NCBI RefSeq assembly: GCF_000179615.1
Contig: NZ_AEDD01000007.1
Span: 62,001 to 126,000, forward strand
Length of the DNA stretch: 64,000 nucleotides
Direction of reading: 5' to 3'
Origin: Paenibacillus curdlanolyticus YK9
GTDB taxonomy: Bacteria; Bacillota; Bacilli; Paenibacillales; Paenibacillaceae
The notes under the pieces are model-generated. The model was given only the letters and a program-made list of their open reading frames with translations, did no database searches and was not told where the DNA came from. Made by a program: the position numbers and the translations under genes. Shown in pieces: positions 53,372 to 61,454 of this stretch. Every line of letters starts with the position of its first letter. Within the stretch, counting starts at the first letter, position 1.

Positions 53372-53474
53372 TACGTGAAAGCCCCTCTCCTTCTTCATCA
53401 TTGTTCATTGCTATAGTTGATTGAAGACCGGCTCCTGTTGCTGAAGCCCGATACAATTGAATGTCCCATTCACT

Positions 53475-53522
53475 TGATAATGATTATCATTCCTTTTATG
53501 TATTGAATGATAACGATTATCA
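53475..53522. promoter_or_regulatory. Two Fur boxes upstream of the flavodoxin operon
   Basis: TGATAATGATTATCA (53475-53489) is a perfect 7-1-7 Fur box. TGATAACGATTATCA (53508-53522) matches with one change. They start 33 bp apart, about three helical turns, and together overlap the only likely promoter region of the minus-strand operon that begins at 53371. Iron-dependent repression is expected from the site match. Confidence 0.88.
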
Positions 53523-53563
53523 GTCGCATTGTCAATCCCTATTTCCAGTCCATATACAAAAAA

Positions 53564-53609
53564 GCCAATTCTCATATCCGCGTCTTCCGACGCCGCAATA
53601 AGAATTGGC
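53564..53609 (-). terminator. Terminator after the stand-alone GAF gene
   Basis: GCCAATTCT pairs with AGAATTGGC around a loop that has its own small stem (GCGTC/GACGC). On the minus strand TTTTTTG follows. Confidence 0.8.
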
Positions 53610-53661
53610 CTTTATCATCCTATTTGTACAGCGCCCCGCCATCCGGCAGGCCGCGCTTCCC

Positions 53662-54279
53662 TTATGCGCCCAAAGCGTCAATCGCCTTGCCGATCCGATT
53701 GGCTAGATGGCTCAGCAGCGGAACAACAAATCCGGGGTCATACATAAAATCAAACGAGATATCCAAATACCCGACAATCTCGCCCGTTTCGCCCATTCGT
53801 ACTGGGCAGCAAACGCAATTCCACAACGTAAACAAATTAACGGTATGCTCGTCGCCTCGAACGACGACTGTTCGCCCCGTCTCCATCGCCAAAGAAATCG
53901 CGTTCAAGCCAAGCACATGCTTATCCATTAGCAATCCCGGAACAAGCCCCGCTTGTCTAGGCACATCCGTCATTGATGACGGACATGAGCTGTGAAGCAG
54001 TATGCCGTCAGGATTGTTCCACAGGAACAAGTACGGATAGGAAATCGTTCCTTCAACCGACTTGATTTCTTCCAGAAAAAGCTGGATATACTTCTCGCTT
54101 ATCGCCATTGCTTCTTCAAATCTAGTCTTATCAGCGTAGGCGCCCGAATGGTTGCCCTTGCCGGTAGGATCAGGTATAAAATCGCCGTCAATCGCCGAGC
54201 TATGCATATTAAGAATAGTGGACGGTTCCAAATCAGAAACTTCGAGCCAAGTGCGATTCAAACGAATGCCGCGAAACAA
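53662..54279 (-). CDS. Stand-alone GAF domain protein related to AcoR-type activator sensors
   Basis: A 205-residue soluble protein whose residues about 75-190 resemble the N-terminal GAF sensor of sigma-54 activators such as AcoR (LGLNAISLAMETGRTVVVRGDEHTVNLFTLWNCVCCPVRMGETGEIVGYLDISF). The ATPase and DNA-binding domains of those activators are absent, and the frame ends at a terminator, so this is a complete sensor-only protein and not a visible fragment. TTG at 54279 is nine bases after GGAGGAGAGGG. CVCC near residue 165 could bind a metal. Role unknown. Confidence 0.78.
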   Translation of the reverse strand: MFRGIRLNRTWLEVSDLEPSTILNMHSSAIDGDFIPDPTGKGNHSGAYADKTRFEEAMAISEKYIQLFLEEIKSVEGTISYPYLFLWNNPDGILLHSSCPSSMTDVPRQAGLVPGLLMDKHVLGLNAISLAMETGRTVVVRGDEHTVNLFTLWNCVCCPVRMGETGEIVGYLDISFDFMYDPGFVVPLLSHLANRIGKAIDALGA

Positions 54280-54486
54280 TTGACTAATCCCTCTCCTCCG
54301 CGTCAACCGACGCTCCCATCTATGAGAGATTTTATCATATCTGCGATATGAGCGTCATTATTAGATTTATTAATTTAAGAACAATTGCCACGTATTGTCA
54401 CTATAGCTCCCAGCTGGATCAGCAGGAGCGGCAAACGAGAAAGGCGACGGCATTGCCATTTAATGCTTCACCTGGGCAATCGCCGC

Positions 54487-54515
54487 TTGACAAAAGAGCC
54501 TTCCAGGCGTATAAC
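54487..54515 (+). promoter_or_regulatory. Promoter of ilvA
   Basis: Perfect TTGACA (54487-54492), 17-nt spacer, TATAAC (54510-54515). It would start a leader of about 390 nt that contains the T-box. The DNA from 54280 to 54486 upstream of it shows no gene or motif. Confidence 0.75.
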
Positions 54516-54521
54516 AATACC

Positions 54522-54865
54522 AAATCGTTACATTCCATGAAGGGAACACGCTCTTCGCATCGCATTCCACAGAGAGTCGGCATTCGCTGCAAGCCGATGT
54601 TTGCGCCCGAAGAAAGCATCCTCCCCGAGAAGCCGCGCTGAATCTCGCTTGGCCATAACCGCAAGCCGTAAGCGCAGACGGTCGTCCCCCGTTACCGGGA
54701 ACGCGTATGCACACGTACGCGATGGAGCGCTATCGTTTTAGCTGGCATACGCCGCCACCGCCTTCATGCGGACGGCTCGGAAGGCACTTCCGCTGCTAGC
54801 CATTCGATGGAACGAGGGTGGTAACGCGAGTCTAATCTCGTCCCTATGAGGGACGGGATTTTTTT
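54522..54865 (+). promoter_or_regulatory. T-box riboswitch leader of ilvA
   Basis: The T-box AGGGTGGTAACGCG lies at 54815-54828, one base from the usual AGGGTGGTACCGCG, in a GAACGAGGGTGG context. A terminator stem (CGTCCC/GGGACG, 54839-54855) with seven T residues follows directly, and can compete with the antiterminator. Uncharged tRNA would bind the specifier and the T-box to stop termination. By analogy with ilv leaders the tRNA is tRNA-Ile; ATC at 54642-54644 in a GAATCTC setting is a candidate specifier, uncertain without a fold. Confidence 0.88.
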
Positions 54866-54913
54866 GTGTACAATGCTATTATCAACTTTTGCTGATGGAA
54901 AGGATGTCCGCAC

Positions 54914-56185
54914 ATGGCTACAGCTAACCGGAATGAATCGCGCCGCGTCACCCTAGAGGAAATCATGTTGGCCCAATTGCACCTGAAGGAAGTCGTCACG
55001 CGTACGCCTTTGCAGCACAGCCGCGTTCTGTCTGAACGATACGAATGCGAGGTTTGGCTTAAACGCGAAGATTTGCAAATCGTCCGCTCGTTCAAAATAC
55101 GCGGCGCTTACCATAAAATCCGCTCCCTATCTCCCGAGCTAACTGCGCAGGGCGTCATCTGCGCGAGCGCAGGCAATCATGCGCAGGGCGTCGCCTACTC
55201 CTGCCATGCCCTTGGCATTCCCGGAAAAATCTATATGCCAAGCACGACGCCTCGCCAGAAAGTAAAGCAAGTATCCTTCTTCGGCGGCTCGCAGGTGGAG
55301 GTCGTGCTGATCGGCGACACCTTCGACGATGCCTATGCACAAGCCATTGCCGAGAGTGAACGGACTGGCATGGCCTTCATCCATCCGTTCGACGATGAGA
55401 AAATCGTTGCAGGCAACGGAACGATCGGACAAGAAATCATGGAAGCATCCGAGGGCGCGCCGGATTATATTTTTGTCACGGTCGGCGGCGGCGGGCTTGC
55501 CGCAGGCGTTGCCTCCTACGTGAAAGCTGTTTCGCCTAGCACGCGGATCATCGGCATCGAGCCGAAAGGCGCGCCTTCCTTGCAGCGTTCGCTCGATGCA
55601 GGCAAGGTGGTGCCGCTCGAAGAGATCGATAAGTTCGTGGATGGCGCTGCCGTCAAACGAATCGGGGATCTGACCTTCGAGGTTTGCCGCGAGCTGCTGG
55701 ACGATGTGCTGCTCGTGCCGGAAGGCAAAGTCTGTACGACGCTGCTCGATCTCTACAATGAGAATGCGATCGTAGCGGAGCCCGCAGGCGCGCTTCCGAT
55801 CGCTGCGCTTGACCTTTACCGCGAGCAAATCAAAGGCAAAACGGTCATCTGCGTCATCAGCGGCGGCAACAACGATGTCGACCGGATGCAGGAGATCAAG
55901 GAGCGCTCGCTTATTTATGAAGGGCTAAAGCATTATTTTACGGTCAACTTCCCTCAACGGGCAGGCGCGCTTCGCGAATTTCTGGATGATGTGCTCGGTC
56001 CTAACGACGATATTACGCGTTTCCAATATACGAAGCAGCATAACAAGGATAATGGACCTGCCCTTGTCGGCATAGAACTGAAGCATCGGGAGGATTACGC
56101 GCCGCTCATCGAACGCATGTATGCCAAGGGACTGACGTTCTATGAGCTGAACAAGGATCCGCTGTTGTTCAATCTGCTCATCTGA
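54914..56185 (+). CDS. ilvA: Threonine dehydratase, biosynthetic
   Basis: A 423-residue PLP enzyme deaminating threonine to 2-oxobutanoate, the first step of isoleucine synthesis. The PLP Lys61 is in SFKIRGAY; the phosphate-binding VGGGGLAAG is near residue 190. The C-terminus has one ACT-like regulatory domain (about 330-423, YFTVNFPQRAGALREFLDDVL), the shorter Bacillus form, not the two-domain E. coli form. A T-box in the leader links expression to the isoleucine supply. Confidence 0.96.
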   Translation: MATANRNESRRVTLEEIMLAQLHLKEVVTRTPLQHSRVLSERYECEVWLKREDLQIVRSFKIRGAYHKIRSLSPELTAQGVICASAGNHAQGVAYSCHALGIPGKIYMPSTTPRQKVKQVSFFGGSQVEVVLIGDTFDDAYAQAIAESERTGMAFIHPFDDEKIVAGNGTIGQEIMEASEGAPDYIFVTVGGGGLAAGVASYVKAVSPSTRIIGIEPKGAPSLQRSLDAGKVVPLEEIDKFVDGAAVKRIGDLTFEVCRELLDDVLLVPEGKVCTTLLDLYNENAIVAEPAGALPIAALDLYREQIKGKTVICVISGGNNDVDRMQEIKERSLIYEGLKHYFTVNFPQRAGALREFLDDVLGPNDDITRFQYTKQHNKDNGPALVGIELKHREDYAPLIERMYAKGLTFYELNKDPLLFNLLI

Positions 56186-56204
56186 TCTTGTGGAGGCGAT
56201 CGAA

Positions 56205-58115
56205 TTGAATTTTGCGAACGAGCCATGCGAACAAGGGCGCGTAGATGACGACAAGGCGCATACCAGCGACTCCAGCGTTAACAGCGGCTCCTCCGTATGC
56301 GCAGCCGATGGTTGCTGCGCGCCAGATGCTTCGAATGATTCCGACGTCTGGGATACGACAGGGGCCGAGTGCTGCTCTGCTGATTCGGGCTCGCTCGTAG
56401 TCGCGAGCTCCCCGCACAAGCTGCCTGAGCATCGCGTGCACGAGTTAGCGCTGCTCAAAATCATTGCCGAGACGCTTAATCAGGCTAATGAGCTTTCAAC
56501 GATGCTTCATTCCGTGCTGGAGAAGCTTCTGGAATTAACGGGATTAACGACTGGCTGGATTTTTCTCTCCGACGCTTATATGGATTACCGCTGCACGGCG
56601 GAGAAAAACCTCCCGCCCGCCCTAAGCGGCAACGAGGGCCAGCGCATGAACAACGGCTCATGCTGGTGTTTGGACCGCTATTGGGGCGGCAAGCTGAAAA
56701 ACGCCGTTAACATTTTAAACTGTAAACGAATTGAGGATGCCGCGACCTTCAAGTGGGGCGATACGAACGGCATCACGCATCACGCAACCGTGCCCCTGCG
56801 CGCAGGCAAACGGCTCGTCGGGCTGCTCAACATCGCCGCTCCCGGCAAGGAGCGCTTCAGCGACGAGGAGCTGGCTTTGCTCCAATCCGTCGCCTTCCAG
56901 ATTGGCGGCGCGATAGACCGCATTCGCCTGTATGCGGCCGAACAGCAGCGTGCCGAGCGATTCGCCAAGCTCGATGAGTTCAGCCGCGCGCTTGGCTCGC
57001 AGCTCCAAGCCTACACGCATCCGACGCTGCTGGCGGAGCGCGCGATTCAATTGATCGGCGAACAATTCCAATGGCCGATCGCTGCGCTATACGAGTTATC
57101 CGGCGACGAGCTCATCCAGCGCGCCGCCTTCGTTAACGGATCAACGAACCGCTGGCTCAGCCGCATGCCTCTCCCTTCGTCCGGGTGGCTTTATGAAGCT
57201 GCAGTAAACCGCCAACTGGCGATCGCCTCACGCGAGGAGGCCGCCTCGCTTGCCTCATGCACACGCGAGCCTTACCGTAATGCGAACAACAAGCCCATTG
57301 CAGCGGTTGCTATCCCGTTGCCCTTCGGCAGCGCCGGGGACGGCGTGCTCGTGTTGGGCAGCAATCGGCCAGGAGAGTTTTCGCTGGCTGACCGCCCCAT
57401 TCTGGAAGCGTTAGCCGAGCATATCGCGCTGAAGCTGCAGAATTCTCGCTTAGCCGAGCAGCGGCATGAGCTTGCCCGCTGGGACGAGCGCAATCGGCTG
57501 GCGCGAGATTTGCACGATTCCGTTAGCCAACTGCTCTTCTCGCTGTCCGTCACGTCGCGGGGCGTTGAGGGCCTGCTCGCTAGCCCTTCGCCGGACACGG
57601 ATGCCGCGATCGCTGCCGTTCGCGACATGCAGACGTTATCGCAAAGCGCACTCAAGGAAATGCGCGCGCTCATCCTTCAGCTTCGTCCCGCCGATCTGCA
57701 GGCCGGACTCGTAACAGGACTGCAGGAGTACGGACAGCGGCTCGGACTCCACGTCCATACGCAGCTCGAAGGCGTGCGCGAAATGCCTCGCATGGTCGAG
57801 GAAGCTTTATGGCGCATCGGACAAGAAGCGCTCAATAATGTGAGCAAGCATGCGGGAACGAAGCTTGCCTATCTCTCCCTTCTCCTTACGAGCGATCAAG
57901 CGAAACTTTCGATTCAAGATAACGGCAGCGGCTTGGATGAGGACTTGGCTTTGGGCGACGCTACTGCGAATTCGATCGGCTTGTCCACGATGCGCGAGCG
58001 CGCCGAGGCGTTGGGCGGCCAGTTTACGCTGGCTCGTCCGAGTGACGGCGGTACGCTTGTGGAGGTTCGCGTGCCGCTCCCTTCTCTATCAATTGAACGG
58101 TCTGGAGGTAATTGA
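56205..58115 (+). CDS. Two-GAF sensor histidine kinase (HisKA_3), Cys-rich sensor
   Basis: A 636-residue cytoplasmic kinase, YhcY/AirS-like in plan. An N-terminal stretch (1-65) is low-complexity and Cys-rich (GCCAP, AECCS). GAF 1 (about 90-250) holds Cys130, Cys153, Cys155 and Cys173, a layout that could bind an iron-sulfur cluster as in oxygen or redox sensors of this group. GAF 2 is at about 270-420. The phospho-acceptor is His437 in RDLHDSVSQ, with N-box EALNNVSKHA and G-box DNGSGLD. TTG at 56205 is eight bases after GGAGG. A response regulator follows after four bases. Confidence 0.9.
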   Translation: MNFANEPCEQGRVDDDKAHTSDSSVNSGSSVCAADGCCAPDASNDSDVWDTTGAECCSADSGSLVVASSPHKLPEHRVHELALLKIIAETLNQANELSTMLHSVLEKLLELTGLTTGWIFLSDAYMDYRCTAEKNLPPALSGNEGQRMNNGSCWCLDRYWGGKLKNAVNILNCKRIEDAATFKWGDTNGITHHATVPLRAGKRLVGLLNIAAPGKERFSDEELALLQSVAFQIGGAIDRIRLYAAEQQRAERFAKLDEFSRALGSQLQAYTHPTLLAERAIQLIGEQFQWPIAALYELSGDELIQRAAFVNGSTNRWLSRMPLPSSGWLYEAAVNRQLAIASREEAASLASCTREPYRNANNKPIAAVAIPLPFGSAGDGVLVLGSNRPGEFSLADRPILEALAEHIALKLQNSRLAEQRHELARWDERNRLARDLHDSVSQLLFSLSVTSRGVEGLLASPSPDTDAAIAAVRDMQTLSQSALKEMRALILQLRPADLQAGLVTGLQEYGQRLGLHVHTQLEGVREMPRMVEEALWRIGQEALNNVSKHAGTKLAYLSLLLTSDQAKLSIQDNGSGLDEDLALGDATANSIGLSTMRERAEALGGQFTLARPSDGGTLVEVRVPLPSLSIERSGGN

Positions 58116-58119
58116 ACCG

Positions 58120-58782
58120 ATGACGATCAAGCTGCTGCTCGCGGACGATCACGCTATGGTGCGCAAAGGGCTGCAAATGTTTCTTTCGATGCAATCCGAT
58201 CTGCAGGTCATAGGCGAAGCGTCAAACGGACAGGAAACCATTGAACGCGCAGCCGAGCTGGCGCCGGATATGATTCTTATGGATCTGAACATGCCCGTTC
58301 TGGACGGCATTGAGGTGACCAAGCGGTTGAAGCAATCGCATCCGCATGTGAAGGTCATCGTGCTCACTTCCTTTTCCGATGAGGCGCATGTGCTGCCAGC
58401 CATTCGAGCGGGGGCAAAAGGATATTTGCTCAAGGACATTGAGCCGGATGAGCTGGTCCGCGCCATTCGCCGCGTATGGCAGGGGCAGGTCGAGCTGCAC
58501 CCTGATGCGGCAAGCCGGCTGATGAACATCCTCGCAGAACCGGAATCCAATCGAGACGACCCCGACGAAGCGGCGAAGCGGCTGTCGGAGTTGACCAAGC
58601 GCGAGCATGAGGTGCTCCGGCTGATTGCAACGGGCATGAGCAACAAGGAGATCGGCGATTCGCTCTCCATTACGGAGAAGACGGTCAAGACTCACGTCAG
58701 CCATGTGCTCGAAAAGCTGGGGTTTGCCGATCGCACGCAGGCGGCGATTTTTGCAGTGAAGCAAGGGATTGATCAACCGTAA
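58120..58782 (+). CDS. Response regulator, NarL/FixJ (LuxR-type) family
   Basis: A 220-residue regulator: receiver domain with Asp55 in LMDLNMPVLDG and Lys in GAKGYLLKD, and a C-terminal LuxR-type helix-turn-helix (LTKREHEVLRLIATGMSNKEIGDSLSITEKTVKTHVSHVLEKLG). GGAGGTAATTGAACCG precedes the ATG. Partner of the kinase just upstream and probably translated with it; together they resemble B. subtilis YhcZ with YhcY. Targets are not visible. Confidence 0.95.
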   Translation: MTIKLLLADDHAMVRKGLQMFLSMQSDLQVIGEASNGQETIERAAELAPDMILMDLNMPVLDGIEVTKRLKQSHPHVKVIVLTSFSDEAHVLPAIRAGAKGYLLKDIEPDELVRAIRRVWQGQVELHPDAASRLMNILAEPESNRDDPDEAAKRLSELTKREHEVLRLIATGMSNKEIGDSLSITEKTVKTHVSHVLEKLGFADRTQAAIFAVKQGIDQP

Positions 58783-58787
58783 CGAAG

Positions 58788-58821
58788 AACCCCCGGCGCG
58801 ATTGAAGCGTGCCGGGGGTTT
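58788..58821 (+). terminator. Intrinsic terminator after the response regulator
   Basis: AACCCCCGGCGCG and CGTGCCGGGGGTT form a GC-rich stem with a 7-nt loop, followed by TGATTTTT. Confidence 0.9.
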
Positions 58822-58983
58822 GATTTTTGGCAAGGGCAACTCAGACCAAAGTCTTAGAAAAGATGCAACCAAAGTAGAAGGGAAGCAATTGGAAAAATCA
58901 GACTAAGCAACGACGATTTCACCTTGGGATTCCGGTAAGATGAGAACTATAAAATCCCGTTTGACTCGGAGGAGGAAATTACG

Positions 58984-59544
58984 ATGAACATTGTCATTAT
59001 CGCAGGCTCTAACCGCAAGGATGCGACGAGCACCAAATTAGCCGAATATGCAAACAAGTATCTAACCAAGCAGGGCCATCTCGTCCAGCTATTCGATCTT
59101 TACAAGCAGCCGCTTCCCTTCTATTCTCCAGATGTTACGCCCGAGCCGGACGGTGCGGTAGCCGAGCTCCAGCAGGCCATGCTCCAAGCCGACGGCGTTA
59201 TTCTGGCGACACCTGAATATCACGGCAGCATCTCCGGCGTATTGAAAAACGCGCTCGATTTCCTCGGGCAAACGCATTTCAACGGCAAAACCGTGCTCTC
59301 AGCCAGCTCCGCCGGCGGCCCGATCGGGACGAGCTCGCTGCTGCAGCTGCAGGCGATCGTTCGCAACCTGCATGGCGTGAACAGCCCCGAGTGGATCTCC
59401 ATTGGCTATGGCCAGCACAGCGCACTCTCGGAAGCGTCCGGCGATTATGAGCAAAGCAACCCGGTCTTCGACCGCATTCACTTGGCGCTGCGCACGTTTA
59501 TTGATTTGGCCGAGCGCTTGAGCGGCGAACCGGCTCGGGTTTAA
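58984..59544 (+). CDS. NADPH-dependent FMN reductase / azoreductase
   Basis: A 186-residue flavodoxin-fold reductase: FMN phosphate loop GSNRKDATSTKLA (residues 8-20), TPEYHGSISGVLKNALDFLG (about 76-95) and SSAGGPIGTSS (about 107). These are the marks of the NADPH-dependent FMN reductase family that includes Bacillus azoreductases and quinone reductases. CGGAGGAGG lies before the ATG. The stop is followed at 59570 by a hairpin that is at once its terminator and the first unit of array C. Confidence 0.93.
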   Translation: MNIVIIAGSNRKDATSTKLAEYANKYLTKQGHLVQLFDLYKQPLPFYSPDVTPEPDGAVAELQQAMLQADGVILATPEYHGSISGVLKNALDFLGQTHFNGKTVLSASSAGGPIGTSSLLQLQAIVRNLHGVNSPEWISIGYGQHSALSEASGDYEQSNPVFDRIHLALRTFIDLAERLSGEPARV

Positions 59545-59569
59545 GCTTGTTGGGAGTGTAAAAAGAGGC

Positions 59570-60147
59570 AATAGGGCAGATTTTCCTACCCTATTGCCTC
59601 TTTTGCGCGGCCGGTTGGCCGATAGGGAACATTTTTGTTCCCTGTTTGGCCTTGCGCACGGCCGGCGGGCCGATAGGGAACATTTTTGTTCCCTGTTTGG
59701 CCTTGCGTGCGGCCGGTTGGCCAATAGGGAACATTCTTGTTCCCTTGCGTGCGGCCAGTTGGCCGATAGGGAACATTTTTGTTCCCTATTGTGCCTTGAG
59801 CGCGGCCAGCGGGCCGATAGGGAACATTTTTGTTCCCTGTTTGGCCTTGCGCACGGCCGGTTGGCCGATAGGGAACATTTTTGTTCCCTGTTTGGCCTTG
59901 CGTGCGGCCGGTTGGCCGATAGGGAACATTTTTATTCCCTGTTTGGCCTTGCGCACGGCCGGTTGGCCAATAGGGAACATTCTTGTTCCCTATTTGGCCT
60001 TGCGTGCGGCCGGTTGGCCGATAGGGAACATTTTTGTTCCCTGTTTGGCCATGCGTGCGGCCAGTTGGCCGATAGGGAACATTTTTGTTCCCTATTGTGC
60101 CTTGAGCGCGGCCAGTTGGCCGATAGGGAACATTTTTGTTCCCTGTT
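59570..60147. repeat. 51-bp tandem array C, twelve units
   Basis: Twelve cores (A/G)ATAGGG-N12-CCCTATT (or CCCTGTT) start at 59570, 59621, 59672, 59723, 59765, then every 51 bp to 60122. Only the step 59723-59765 is shorter (42). From the second unit on, cores read GATAGGGAACATTTTTGTTCCC and linkers hold GGCCGGTTGGCC and GGCCTTGCGTGC, able to form a second stem. The first unit is embedded in the terminator of the azoreductase gene (AAAGAGGCAATAGGG/CCCTATTGCCTCTTTT). Open frames across the array on both strands are repeat artefacts. DNA from 60173 to 60285 shows nothing else. Confidence 0.93.
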
Positions 60148-60285
60148 TGGCCTTGCGTGCGGCCGGCGGGCCGGCTTTGCTCTCGCGCGGAATCCCTTCC
60201 GCGCAAATCCGCAAATCGTTGCCGAGCGCTTCGCGCCGGCGCCGAGTTTGTGAAGGTTTAATTCGCCCTATTCACAAACCGGCTG

Positions 60286-61266
60286 CTACCACGCGTAAGC
60301 CTTCGGCGCCGACCCGCCTGGGCCAGGGAAGATCTCGTCCAGCCGCGCAAGCGTGGCTGCATCGAGCTTCAGCTCGACCGCGCGGAGCGAGCGATCGAAC
60401 TGCTCAAGCGTGCGCACGCCGATGATCGGCGCGGTGACCGCCGGCTGCGCGAGCAGCCACGCGAGCGCGATCGTGTCCTCGCGCTCGCCGAGCTCGTCGC
60501 AGAGCGCGCCGAATGCCTCGAGCTGCGCAGCATGTCGCTCGAGGCGCTTGGCGTCGCCGCCGCTGCGTTTGCCCGCGCCGCCCCGGCGGGCATTGCCCGC
60601 GAGCAAGCCGCCGTCGAGCGGGCTCCATGGAATAACGCCCAAGCCCAGCGCCTGCGAAGCTGGCAGCACCTCCAGCTCAGGCAAGCGGCACAGCAGGTTG
60701 TACTTATGCTGCTCGCAAACGAGGCCAAGGTGGCCGCGCGCCTTCGCTTCGCCTTGCGCGACCGCGATATCCCATCCGGCGAAGTTGCTGGAGCCGACGT
60801 ATCCGATTTTGCCTTGCGCAGCCGCAATCTCGAATGCGCTCCAAAGCTCGTTCCAGCTGACGCGGCGATCGATATGATGCATTTGATAAAGTTCAATGTG
60901 ATCGGTCTGCAGACGTTTTAGCGAGCCCTCGAGATGGCGGCGCAGCTTGTAAGCGGATAGCCCTGCCTCAGCATTAGGCCCGTCCAGCGGATCGCTCATA
61001 TCCCCATAAAATTTAGTGGCGAGAACGGTACGTTCCCGGCGGCCGCCCCCTTGCGCGAACCAACGGCCGATAATTTCCTCCGTCCGTCCGGCATTTTCGC
61101 CCCATCCATAGATGTTAGCGGTATCAAAGAAATTAATGCCTGCATCCAATGCGGCATCCATTATGCGAAATGATTCCTGCTCGTCCGTATCCACGCCAAA
61201 ATTCATTGTACCCAAGCATAGTCGACTAACGCGAAGCCCTGATTTGCCAAGTGCGGTGTACTCCAT
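60286..61266 (-). CDS. Aldo/keto reductase
   Basis: A 326-residue TIM-barrel oxidoreductase. Tetrad residues fit: Asp in FFDTANIYG, Tyr in NIYGWG, Lys in ATKFYG and His in YQMHHIDR. The start MEYTALGKSGLRVSRLCLGTMNFG is the family's YajO/IolS-like form. A Gly/Ala/Arg-rich stretch near residue 235 (NARRGGAGKRSGGDAK) is unusual but short. Substrate unknown. Stop faces array C, which lies 138 bases away. Confidence 0.93.
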   Translation of the reverse strand: MEYTALGKSGLRVSRLCLGTMNFGVDTDEQESFRIMDAALDAGINFFDTANIYGWGENAGRTEEIIGRWFAQGGGRRERTVLATKFYGDMSDPLDGPNAEAGLSAYKLRRHLEGSLKRLQTDHIELYQMHHIDRRVSWNELWSAFEIAAAQGKIGYVGSSNFAGWDIAVAQGEAKARGHLGLVCEQHKYNLLCRLPELEVLPASQALGLGVIPWSPLDGGLLAGNARRGGAGKRSGGDAKRLERHAAQLEAFGALCDELGEREDTIALAWLLAQPAVTAPIIGVRTLEQFDRSLRAVELKLDAATLARLDEIFPGPGGSAPKAYAW

Positions 61267-61454
61267 TTGTTTTCCCTGCTCCCTTCAACTATTGAGAATG
61301 AATATTTTCTGCGTCTGATGTCCAGACTTACTTACTTTACCATAGTGCAGAAGCAAATTCGAATACGCCAAAACGCCCGAAATCCGCAAATTTTAAGCGC
61401 CGTTTATTCCCCCATTACAAATGCGCCTTACACTTCCGCTAGGAGGTGTGACGC

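Noticed and set aside
22865-60147. The 51-bp arrays as CRISPR arrays
   Set aside because: The whole 51-bp unit is repeated, so there are no unique spacers, and no cas genes are nearby. The Cas4-like protein at 51043 is in an iron-regulated operon.
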